The notes beneath the pieces were generated by a model, which was not told where the DNA came from, ran no database searches, and saw only the letters and a list, made by a program, of their open reading frames with translations. This document shows positions 44,501-55,048 of a stretch of 64,000 nt of DNA, one piece after another (within the stretch, counting starts at the first letter, position 1; each line of letters opens with the position of its first letter). Made by a program: the position numbers and the translations under genes. Source of the stretch: Capsaspora owczarzaki ATCC 30864 (lineage: Eukaryota; Opisthokonta; Filasterea); assembly GCF_000151315.2 (NCBI RefSeq), contig NW_011887296.1:1312660-1376659 (forward strand), written 5' to 3'.

Positions 44501-46527
44501 ATGCGAATCCACTTTGACGTCACCTTCTCGCGACAGGTCGCGTCGTTCCATTACGAAGCAAGCTCGTCGTCTTCCGACAAGACTCCTGACGCTCGTCCTT
44601 CTGCAAGCAGCATCTCACTCGACGACGATCCGACGCTGCTGCGGCTGCAACTCGAGCTCGCGCGACTCTTCCACGTCGTTCCATCCATGCAGCGCCTGAT
44701 TCTGCGCGGCCGCCGCCTCGACACGAACCAGACAAGCTCTACTGCAGCGACCGTGACATCTGCATTGGCGACTGGAGGGACTCTGACTGGAGGGACTGGC
44801 TCGCGAAATGCTCCGTCAGCGCTTCGTTCGAGAACCGCCACGGAGAATTCTAATGATGACCGAACAATGAGGGGATCGGACTTGGACGAACGCAACGAGC
44901 ATCGTGATAATCATGATGATGGCAATGACATTGACGATGCTGATGGGCAGAGCGAAAAGCAGTCGCTCGACACGCTGGGCATTGTGAATGGCGACCGAAT
45001 CATGCTGCTCGGCTCCACCCTCACCGACGTAGAAGAGGTGCGGCAAGCTGAGGGAAGCGCACTCAAAGCGATTGAAGAGCGACGCCTGATGCGAACCAAG
45101 GCCCAGTCCAGCCAATCGCGCCGTCAAGCACCCGTGAAACCCTTCGCAGACCGTGATTCGTCCGGTTTGGGGCGCGAGTATGGGTTTGCCAGACTCGAGT
45201 CGTTGCCGTACTTTACGTATCCGTCCCCTAGCGACGCTCTGGAGCTGCTTCGGCGGCTGTCGACCGATCCAGGCATTGTGGCAGTCGTCAAGAAGCATCA
45301 TTGGCTGGTCGGAGCGCTTGTGGAGATGCCGCCGGAGGGCAAAGTCGGCATTGACGATGTCTGCGTGCTTGGCTACAACACCAACAAGGGCCAGTCCATT
45401 GCACTTCGTCTGAGGACTGACGATCTAACAGGCTTTCGACAGTACAACGTGATCAAGAAGACTCTTGTAAGCGATGGATGGATGATTTGTGCGACTTTTT
45501 TTTGTCTTAGCTGACTACCTCTTGTTTGGACTCTGCGTAGATCCACGAACTGGCGCACATGGTGCATAGCGATCACAATGCAGACTTTCATGCGCTCAAC
45601 AAGCAGCTCACACAGGAAACCGAGCAGCTGGACTGGACGCGAAATGGCGGTCACGCTCTCGGTGGCGCGCCCGTGTACATGCCGCCAGATGGCAATGCTG
45701 GAACAGACCCGTATGCGTGGGAGCGCGACGAGTTGACAGAGGAAGATGTCATGACAACCACTGCTCGCAGCTCTGGAGTTGCGCTTGGCGGTGGCAGCTT
45801 CCGCTCAAATTTGCCGAGAACGGAGCTGGCTGCCCTCGCGGCGTTATCTCGGTCGCAAGCTGCCCAGCCTCGCGAGCAGACCATTTCGTCTGGCAAGGGG
45901 CAAGCAGCGGCAGCACCAGCAGCACCAGCGTCAACGCGTGCACCCGATTTCGACGAGCACGCGATTGTCATTTCTCGTGTGATGGTGCCATCATCTCCGC
46001 CATCGCCCGTGGCACAACCTGTACACATGTCATTAGACGACACGCCGACTACTACGTTGCCGACCTCGTCTACCGCAAGCCCCATGTCCATCCACGGTCA
46101 GAACGACGATGCCGGCTTGATGGTTCTTGCAAACAACAGCCATGAACCAGACGCCGCGGATGCAACCTCGAATTCGGTAGACCCGTTAGGAATGGAGCTT
46201 GCATCGCAGTATGGATCGCTCAACAAACTGGAACGCGCGACCGCGGCTGCCAGGCAGATTGCCGTCTCTGCTGGTGCACAGGAATGTCTTCGTACGCTTC
46301 AAGTCTACCTGGGAAATGCTCTAAGGTACCCCAAGGACCCAAAGTACCACAGGATTCGTGCGACGAATCAAGCGTTTCAAGACCGTGTGGCGTCGGTTGA
46401 AGGCGGCACCGAGTTGCTGGAATTGGCTGGATTTGCACGAGAGCAGGATGCGTTTCGGCTGTCTGCGTACGATCCGGGTTTGATTTGGCTCATCAAGAAT
46501 GTGGTGGATGAGCAGCTCGCGCACTAG
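44501..46527 (+). CDS. UBL-WLM-PUB metalloprotease (Wss1/SPRTN-like)
   Basis: Two exons, 44501-45466 and 45541-46527, join in phase 0 to give 650 residues. An N-terminal ubiquitin-like fold is split by a Ser/Thr and acidic insert (about 85-150). The WLM domain has the zinc-protease site HELAH (residues 324-328) with a third His in HSDH. The intron falls exactly one codon before that active site. A PUB domain (YLGNALRYPKDPKYHRIR..) at about 545-640 predicts binding to the p97/Cdc48 C-terminus. This matches fungal and plant ubiquitin-and-WLM proteins of the Wss1 clade, which degrade DNA-protein crosslinks and SUMO/ubiquitin conjugates. Confidence 0.9.
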
Positions 46528-46714
46528 TTGCCTTGGGGTTGATAAAGCAAGGCCGACAAGCAACAAACACTCGGCTGAAAGCGGAGACGCGAAAAGCTGT
46601 GAAAACCCAGTGGCATGTGCTTTAATGACAGTCCACTCCTCCACAATTTCTTGTGAAAGCAATAAATAACAGAAACAAAAACAAGCAAAAAAAAAACAAA
46701 GACAACTCATCGAG

Positions 46715-49700
46715 TTATCGCTCAACACTCATCGCCAATTCGCGAATCTTGTCCAAAAACATGGGAACGCCTTGATGAATACGCTTGATGAGACTGCTCG
46801 ACACGTTGCCGCACAAATCCAACGCGAGCAGATACGTCAGCCAGCAGCGGCCATCGCCAATCGGCTCCACGACCCATCCGCTTGGCAAGACTTCTCCGCG
46901 GACCCGACCAGAAATCGGCGGGCAACTCGAATGCGTGGCGCTCGTCGACGCAACAACATATTTGCCATCCTGCCAAAAACCGAAAAGAAGAAATGGTCCA
47001 ACAGTGAGTCAGTCGCCTTGCGTTCAACGATCCTCTATTTGTTGTCTGTTTTTGTCTTCTCGCCATACCTTTTGAACTCGCTTGGTAACGCAGCAAAAAT
47101 CACGCGTGACCTTGTTAAAGTACAAGGCGCTCTCATCCATAAAGTACCAGACCGAGCAATGGTGGCCAACCTTCTCCACTTCTCGGATGCTGGTTGTAAA
47201 GTTGTCATATTCACGACGTCTGTGTTTCCCACACAGGCTTCAAACAGTGAGAGCGCTGCGCTTCCAGTACAACCACAACAAACGAAAAAAATGTCGCAAA
47301 GAACTCACCGTTGGAAATCACTAACAAGATCAACAACGCGCTCTGCGGACGCTTCAATCATGGTCTTGCACTTGACACGGACAACAGTGGTGGGTTCCTT
47401 GCTGCGCTGCGCAAAGGCCGTGACATCATCCGAACGAAGGAGCCGCCACTGTTGTTGATCGTGGCGATCAAGCGTGGCCATAAGCTCGGTGACGGCTTGG
47501 TCTGCTGCTTTTTCGGCCGCGGAAGGCGAAACAACCATGCTCTCTTCTCCGGTAATCACAGTATCGACCAGCCATGGATGCTGGAGAATGTCCGAGACTC
47601 CCATGCGTCGCTCTGGATCGACAACAATCGTGCGTCGCAGCAGCCGCTCTGCCTCCTTTGGGACGTACAGCGGCGCCCCAAACGCTTGCGATTGGATGTT
47701 CCGGTAGAGCTGCTGCATCGTCATGACGCTGGGCTCGTAGTCGTACGGCATTTCGCAAGTCAGTAGGTTGAAGAGGATGACTCCCAGCGCCCACACATCG
47801 ATAGCCGGGAAATTTCGAGTCTGATTGCAACAAAAAGCCGAACGAGCATCCACCAAAGGAGGAGGAGGAAGAGGAGGGGCAAGGGAGAAGAAAGTCAGAC
47901 CCTAGCACAAAACCTGTTTCAAAACCCTCATTCCCAACCCAACCCCCTATTCTACTCCCAAAACCTTACCGTGCCAATCATCAACTCGGGAGCGGCATAG
48001 ATTGGCGTGCCGCAGTTTTCGCGGACACTTTCATGCCTTGCCGCGGGATCGGCTTGGCTGGGCGCTCGAACAACCTTGGACAGGCCAAAGTCAACAAGAA
48101 CAGGGCGCATGTTGGCGCCAAGCAAGATGTTGTCTGGCTTCAAATCGCGATGCACAATGCCGTTGGCATGGAGATACTCGACGCCAAGCACAATTTGCTT
48201 GAACAGCACGGCAGACTCGGTGCACCCAAACTCAACCGACCAGTGCTTGTTGAGAAACTCGAGCAGGCTGCCGTTGGGCACGTACTGCAGAGCCATGCAA
48301 AAGTGATGCTCAGTCTCCAGAATCGAGTACACGGTGACAATGCTGGGATGGTGCAAGCCCTGCAGAATTGCCAGCTCCTGCTGCACCATCTGCTCGCCCT
48401 GACTGTGGTCCTTGGCAAAGAACTTGAGGGCCACCTTCTCCTGGCGCAGCCTGTGCATGCCCAAGCGCACAATCGAAAAGGAACCTGCGCCGAGATGCTT
48501 ATTTTCAATGTCGTATGGCCCAATCGAGCGATACCGGTCAATCAGCATTCGCGCAAAGTTGGGATTGGGGGTCTGGTACGGCCGGAGTTGCTCAAAGAGC
48601 TCGATCAGTGCCTGCTCCGTCACGCGCGTTGCAACAGGGGCTGCATGATGGCCCACCGCCAGTTGCAGTTGCGGGGAAAGCGGTGGTGACAGCTCGACCG
48701 AGCCGGATGGTTCAATGGGCTGGCTGGGACGCGTGCTGCGCAGAACTGGCTTGCCAGCGACGAAAGGTGCGTCACTGAGCTCTGTCGAGGTGCTGGAGCG
48801 CCGACGAAAGAAGGAAAATGCACCCAATGACTTGTTGCTGCCAGTGCTGGCTCGACTCGACTGGCCCGTGGTCGTGGTCGTGGTGGCGCTGTCGCCAAAT
48901 GAACCGCATGCATAAATAGTCTCGTCGGAAGTGGTGTGCCGTGCTGCCGACGGGCGAGCGTCCGCAAGAGTGGGTATTGGTATGGGGATTGACATGGAAA
49001 CGGGCGAATAAGGCGGAGTGGCAGAAGCCGAAGACGAGCTGGCCCGGCTGCGTTTGCCGCGACTGGGCGCGCGCCGCCGCTCATCCGCCGCCGAATCAAT
49101 GGAAATGTCAAAATCAAAGCCGTCTCTTTCCTCGGGCGAGGATGCCCCCACGGTATGAATGAACAGATTGTTGACGGGCTCTGGCTTTCTGTGGTGGCGT
49201 CGGTCGGCGGGATCGGGAATGGCGAGCCGCGACATTCTCGGATCGTCGAGCAGCATGCGGATGGCGGGTTCCGTCTGCGCCAGTACATCTTCTTGGCTTG
49301 AGGAACGGAAGCGACTTTGAGAGTTGGATCGCAAGCGTGGTGCGACTGGAACAAGTTCGCGGCGAAGGTTGATCGTCCCCGCCAACCGCGACATGCTTGT
49401 GCGGATGAACTCGTAGTCGGACAGGAGCTCCTCCATGGTAGAGGCCGCGGCAATAACCAGGCTTCTGTATTGGGTGTTAGCCATCATCCGCACACGACGA
49501 TGCAAGCATTGTTAGGTAAAAGTGTCGAGTGCGGGTTTGCACCAAAACGGTTTGGTTTGGTTACCTTGCGCTCATGTCTTCGAGCACCAGTCGGAAGACG
49601 TGTCGCTGCCCATCAGCACCCAGCGTCGGGGTGGACGACGAGAGGAAATTAGAAGCGGCGCCGGCAGTACCGGTCGTTGCCGTCGGCTGCAAAGTTGTGG

Positions 49701-50609
49701 GAAGCGCGAACGGGAACAGAGCCGCCCAGCGTTTCAGAGAGTACACTGCGAGCGATGCCACAATCAAATCCGTGTCTGAGAGCAGCTCCAGAGCAGGTGT
49801 GCTACCTTCATTCTTTGACGTTAATGTGGGTGATGGCTGTGCAGACGAGGGTGTGGACAGCAGCGACGTCGTTGAGGTTTCCGCGTCCCTTTCGATTGTC
49901 TGTGTTGAGTGAATGTCGTCGACGAGCTCTAAACCTATCAACAAGCAATACAGTAAACCATGTCATGACAATAATCGTGACGAACGATGAGCCAATGCAG
50001 TTGCAAAACGACGATATTCTGGTTTCCTTTTTTTTTTTTCTTTTTTTTTTTTCAATGTCGTGATTATCATCCGCTTCTGTTCAGATCTAAATTCTCACCA
50101 CCATCATCACTGAACATCACCAACCACCAACCACCACCAACGGCCGCGCACCTCCATCCAATGCAGGTAAACTTTTGCAGTTGATGTGGTTCACTCTCTT
50201 GCCGCTTTTCCTTTCTTTTGTCCCCCTTCTCTCTCCTTCCCCCTGCCATCCTGCCTACTCCTTGCTGTACTGCGCAAAAGTGCGAGCAAAGTAGTCAAAA
50301 GCGCAACTTGTGCGCGGACGGAGGGTTTTGTCGATTTTTACACTTTGCGGGCGCGGGGTTGGGTTCACGTTGGCTTCCAAAACGAGCGGATCTGTTTGCT
50401 CAGAAGCCGGATAACACCCAATGGAAACAGAGGCGGAGGATGGGGAGGGGAGGGGAGGTCGACTCGTTGCAGATCACACACAAGACACGCGTCGACACAG
50501 GGTATCAGAGGTAGTAAAGCGAAGGGGGGAGGGGGCAAGAGAGAGAGAGAGAGCGAGAGAGAAAGTGGAAGAGTTCTCACCATTCACCGCAACCGCGATC
50601 GCTTGACGC

Positions 50610-50641
<32 letters not shown>

Positions 50642-51235
50642 TTCGTCGCAACCATCGCCAGCACCCTCTGCAGGCGTTCCCGCGTAGATGATGGACTGCT
50701 GCGATGCGTGCGCTGACTTGGATGGCGACGGACGGCCCAGCAGCATTGTCGATGGGGTGGTGCAAGTAGCGGCAGGAGCGGCAGACGGCCCGAACGGAAT
50801 TGGCTCATCGCCGAACGAGCAACTCCGACGGTGGTGCGGGCGACCCGCCGCTGCGGGACCGTGCCTGGCCTGCAGCTGAGTGTGATGCGTCGGAGGATGA
50901 GGATGGTGGTGACTGAGTTGGTGCTGTTGTGCAGGCTGCGGCTTGGACGCTGGCTGGCGACGGGATGCACGCGGCTGCGGCTGTTGTTGGGGCGTCGGGT
51001 GATACGGGGGTCGGTTGAGCGCATCTGCCGAGCGACGTCCAACACTCCCGCGCTCGGACAGCGTGTCCCCTGCATCAGCCAGGGACGTCGATGATGCGGA
51101 CGAAGGAGGGAAGGCGGACGACGCAGCACTGGGACTGTCCGGGGCGTCGCTCCCGCCGCCGCCGACGAGCGAGGACAGTGACTGGCGCTTCCACCCCGTC
51201 GTTGTCACGAACGGCAACGGCGACACGAGCACCAT
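46715..51235 (-). CDS. Ser/Thr protein kinase fused to a START lipid-binding domain
   Basis: Exons 51235-50581, 49934-49565, 49464-47970, 47820-47309, 47237-47069 and 46969-46715 join in matching phases to give 1151 residues. The N-terminal 600 or so residues are disordered (Ser, Pro, His-rich, with an Asp run from a CAT repeat near 50607-50640). The kinase domain runs from about 660, with GAGSFSIV, VALKFF, HRDLKPDN, VDFGLSK, GTPIYAAPE and DVWALGVILF. These are CAMK-like and catalytically complete. After about 950 comes a START domain: RRREYDNFTTSIREVEKVG, YFMDESALYFNKV, and a C-terminal SGWVVEPIGDGRC..TYLLALDLCG..SSSLIKR. The combination predicts a kinase controlled by, or acting on, a bound lipid. 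I know the same pairing only from the wheat WKS1 (Yr36) family. Confidence 0.88.
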
Positions 51236-51932
51236 TGCAGCGGAGCAACAGGTTGAAGCAAGAAAGTTGAAAAATAAAAAAATGAAAAATAAAATCGAGA
51301 TAAAGGAGTGCGTTCAAGAACAACAACAAGAAACACACACAAACACACGCACAAAATCGTTTGAAACGAACGCTTCTCGCCGGGAAAGCATCAGAGCTGA
51401 TCTGCATGTGGAAGGGGCGATAGGGAGGACGTAACATGATGAAGATTATCTTGATCGAATCCAGAATCAAGCTCAAGGAAAGCTTTGATTGCTGCTTCGA
51501 ACATTTCCTCCAAGTTTCATAGCCTTGTTTGTCTGTCGGTCAGTCACCCACCGCGTTCCGCGCTCAGATGTATGCCTTCAGAGCGACTAAGAATTCCACA
51601 TCACATCCACTCACTTTTGTTCGCCCATATTTTGAAAGTGGGCCTGGGAAGCAAAGACAAACACGAAAGTTCGGCGCTCGACCATGCAACGCCCAGTCTT
51701 TCGAGGTCGCTTCAAGCGTGGCTGACGAGATCGAGCGCCGATGAGTTGAGAACGGGACGAGAGGACTGTAGCAACATCTTTTTTATTGACCGAATCAACA
51801 CGTGATGAAGCAAGGATATCAGAGAAAGGAAAAGGCAGCATGTGTCGAAAGCAAACAGGTGTACCGAAGAGCAACACCAACCAGTACAATCAAGCATGTA
51901 ACACAAATGAATGCCTCCAACGTCAAAGCGAG
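51236..51932. other. intergenic spacer
   Basis: No gene is supported. It separates the kinase-START promoter from the 3' end of the LRAT-like gene and is A-rich near 51265-51350 on the plus strand. Confidence 0.5.
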
Positions 51933-52667
51933 TCAAAGCAGGTAGACGGCTCGCTCAATGAACCAAATGATGACTGTCACAGCAAGTACAATGCCGAGAA
52001 ACGCCACCCATGAACCGCGATTTCGCCATCCCACGGCGGTGACAGTGACTCCGATAATGATGGCTTGCAAACCTTGGATGACACCGTGTGACTCCGATCT
52101 GCCAGTCACAACCCACGATGCAAAATGCTGACAGTTCGCAGTGACAAATCCGTAATTGAAGCCAGGACACTGGCGAGCCGTTAAAACGCGGTCTTCGAAT
52201 TGCCTGTACTGTTCAGTACCAGGGCTTGGCGCAACTCCCTGAAAGCGATATTGTTGGCGAGCAAAGTGCTGCAATGGAATAAGGTGCACGCCATTGGGGT
52301 CACCCTCCAGAAGAGCTGTCCCATCCGCTTCAGATGGATCGACCTGGATCACAGCTAATTCGAACGGTTGACCAGGGTACGCAATCACGACGCCGACGTG
52401 CTCATACACTCCTCCCATACGCAGTGATTCGATGATTTGACCCGGCCGAGGAAGTGCCTGAGTCGCTTCTTGCAACAAATTCTGAACAGCTCGGCGGGCG
52501 CGCTCCAAGTTTGGAGGTCCGGTGCTCAATTGATCGCGCAAGCGATCAGCACGTCCTTGGAATTGAGAGCGCTCAGCATCCGGAAGAAGGCGGATTGGAT
52601 TCGCGTCTGCTTCGGGCTCCAGGTCCCTGAGGAGCTGACGTAAGAGCTCGGCGGCTTCTTGATCGAG
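51933..52667 (-). CDS. LRAT/NlpC-P60-like membrane-anchored acyltransferase or hydrolase, 5' end unresolved
   Basis: The frame is open from 52667 down to the stop at 51933, about 244 codons, but has no ATG before the domain. A first exon is therefore missing from this model; an ATG-containing stretch near 52880 with a possible donor at about 52735 did not give a compatible phase. The domain begins PRPGQIIE and contains the LRAT-type histidine in VYEHVGVVI and the catalytic-type cysteine in TANCQHFASWV. LRAT-like enzymes (HRASLS/PLAAT, LRAT) transfer or remove acyl chains through a His-Cys pair. Two hydrophobic segments at the C-terminus suggest a tail anchor, as in PLAAT proteins. Confidence 0.7.
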   Translation of the reverse strand, partial: LDQEAAELLRQLLRDLEPEADANPIRLLPDAERSQFQGRADRLRDQLSTGPPNLERARRAVQNLLQEATQALPRPGQIIESLRMGGVYEHVGVVIAYPGQPFELAVIQVDPSEADGTALLEGDPNGVHLIPLQHFARQQYRFQGVAPSPGTEQYRQFEDRVLTARQCPGFNYGFVTANCQHFASWVVTGRSESHGVIQGLQAIIIGVTVTAVGWRNRGSWVAFLGIVLAVTVIIWFIERAVYLL

Positions 52668-53656
52668 TCACGCTTCAGTTTGTCAGTCTTCGTCTGTGCT
52701 TGCAACAACGCTTTTTTCTAGCCCTACCGTTGGTATTCCTGAGTGGAGGCCGAGGACGCAGGCGAAGCTGTGCAGGTTCGTGGGGGTGTGCAGCTCGCAC
52801 CGTCGTGGTGCGAGTCGTGGCGCGAGACCGCGACGCTTTCTTGGTCTGTGCTCTGCCAAGGGCCCCACGACGTGAGCATCATTCAATCTTGTGACGAGCT
52901 ACAGTACAATTGCTTCTTGGTCAGACGAAAAGCACGGTTACCGATGCATGAGGGCTGTTGTTGAAAGTAGAAGACTGAGCGTCAAATTTTCCCGCCAAAA
53001 CTTGTCTTTTCAATGACGCGAGTCCTGCGCGCGTCGCACCCGCTCTTGTCGCGTGCGTGGTTGAGATCAAGCGCATCGATGGTCAGATGAGTGTCCGAGC
53101 TCAAACAATGGCTCTTTCGCGTGTCGAGCTTGGTCCTTGAACCGAATTCAATTCAAGTGCTGGTGGTCATCAGATTTTCAGCTCCCTGGGGACCCCACAC
53201 CGCCACAACAGCATAACCGGGTATGGCTGAATGCTGGTGAACTTATAATCTGAAACCAAGATCACCTTCAGTGTTTGGTTTTTCTGCATGGTAAATGGCT
53301 GATCAACACCGCCCCAATTGCCACTGCACTCCTTGCAACCCGGCAAACAATGGAAACCAATCTCAACAAAGACCCTCATTTGCTGCTGTTGGAGCACGAC
53401 AACGACGACATGAACTCGCCGTGGAGCAGTCCGATAGGCTCGCGTCATACCTCGACATGCTTAGGGACATGGGCGCGAACCTTCCGTGGGAAGCTAAGGG
53501 CCTTCTACGACCCCACAATCGAGACTAGAATCGCAATCGAAGATCTGGAATACGAGAAATGGTTTCGTTCATTGCCTCCTGCCAAGTAGAAATGCACTTG
53601 TTTGAAAAGCTTTACAACACGACCGCCCAAAAGTCAAGCCTCCGGCAGTTTTTGGC
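52668..53656. other. region without a well-supported gene
   Basis: Apart from a small doubtful ORF at 53295-53528, I see nothing firm here. The missing 5' exon of the LRAT-like gene is likely to lie in the first few hundred bases. Confidence 0.4.
53295..53528 (+). CDS. doubtful small Cys-containing ORF
   Basis: An ATG opens 77 codons, with CHCTPC near the start followed by a Gln-rich and then a helical segment. There is no family recognition and no splice partner; it may be chance or a gene remnant. Confidence 0.22.
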   Translation: MADQHRPNCHCTPCNPANNGNQSQQRPSFAAVGARQRRHELAVEQSDRLASYLDMLRDMGANLPWEAKGLLRPHNRD

Positions 53657-54799
53657 TCATCGAGCCATGCCTTGAATCGTCACAACAAGATTGCGCGCTC
53701 CTGTTTGACCAGTTTCAGAAAACGCAGGCATTTGATTAGGGATATCTTTCAAACCAAAAACCAAAAGCATCACACAGGGGTTTCCATACCTCCATCATTT
53801 CGATGCTCGCACAGCCAAATGCCCTGCTCACGTTCAATAAAATCCCGATGAGCTCAAAACACTCCATCTGATTCCAGACATCACTCTTTCACACGCTACC
53901 TGCCAAGTGCCAAAATTCAAACGGCCGTTGGTGATTGGGACGGTTACAGAAACGCCAAACAGACTGCTTTTGACGTGGGCAGGCTGTCAACACAGATTTG
54001 GGCAATGTTAGCAGAACACAAAAACTAGCAATAGAGAGAGCGAACTTGCTCCAAAAAGGATGCGCACCATGTCATCGGGACCTACGAGAACATCAGACAT
54101 TGCAAAAGTTAACATTTGAGCGATTGCAAAGCCAACTGCTCATCATCTGATTTACCTTCTGCGTCATGCACGTAGCTATCTCCCTGCATGTTGCAACAAA
54201 CCACGCGTGAGTTCATTGGCGAGCGGCAAAACACAACGCAACCTTCCCCAAAATTGTGCCAAACCTCAGGAACCAGGCGATTGAGAACAGTCTCCATGTC
54301 CTTGCGCACATCCGGATCTGCGTTCTGTCAGCACGCAACAATATAGTTGTAAAGTGAGTACCATCCAATCGCTTCAAAAAAAAAAGCAACACAACAAAAC
54401 TTCACGTCAATCTGAGAAAACGCAATCGTTTGGCTGGGTTTTTCCGCGTTTACCGTTTACCTCGTTGATGGAGATGCTCGCCGAGCTGTGCTGGACTGGT
54501 ACCAAAAAGTGCACACAGAGAGTCAAGACCTGGAGATCAGCTGACAACACTCGTGCCAAATCGGAGTGCTGCGCGCAAACAAAAACTCACGGAACAGGTG
54601 GCAGAGGCCAATTTCAATGCGCGCGACCGCCTCCTGCACATGCGGCAGCACTTCGCTCGTAATCAGATGGCAGCCACGTCGTCGAGCCTAAATGCATGCG
54701 AGAAAAGGCGGGCTTTCCAATGAGGGATGGGGATGCGACTTGAGAAAGGCAGCAGTAACAACAAACCTTCAGCGAAACGGTCTTCTGAAACCAACTCAT
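53657..54799 (-). CDS. YjbQ/UPF0047 family protein assembled from nine small exons
   Basis: Exons 54799-54767, 54687-54591, 54495-54461, 54324-54265, 54183-54156, 54081-54068, 53983-53900, 53823-53790 and 53700-53657 join in consistent phases to a 142-residue protein, the usual length for the family. Family blocks are all present: [84 protein letters not shown] and a final VVTIQG. One exon is 14 bases and another 28 bases. E. coli YjbQ has been reported to have weak thiamin-phosphate-synthase-like activity; the cellular role in eukaryotes is unclear. It is a compact cytosolic beta fold with no targeting signal seen. Confidence 0.9.
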
Positions 54800-55048
54800 T
54801 CTGAGAAAGAAAAAAAAAAAAAGAGTGAAAAATACTAGGATAAAAAGGTTGGGTTAAGAAATCTCTCTCTTTTCACCAATCAAGCACAAACATGCAGCAA
54901 CATGAAGCAATCACAAGAATCAAAAGAACAAACAAGCAAAAAAATAAAAAGGAAATGCAAGAACACACAGCTCGATTTTCGGGTGAGAAGGAAATAGAAT
55001 AACAATGGATTGGGGAAAAAAAAAAGTGGATTAACTCGAGGGTGTTTG

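Noticed and set aside
54216-54264. extension of YjbQ exon 4 through VWHNFGE
   Set aside because: The later donor gives a phase that hits a stop in the next exon; the donor after VPE gives the conserved VPEG..EGPDDM sequence.
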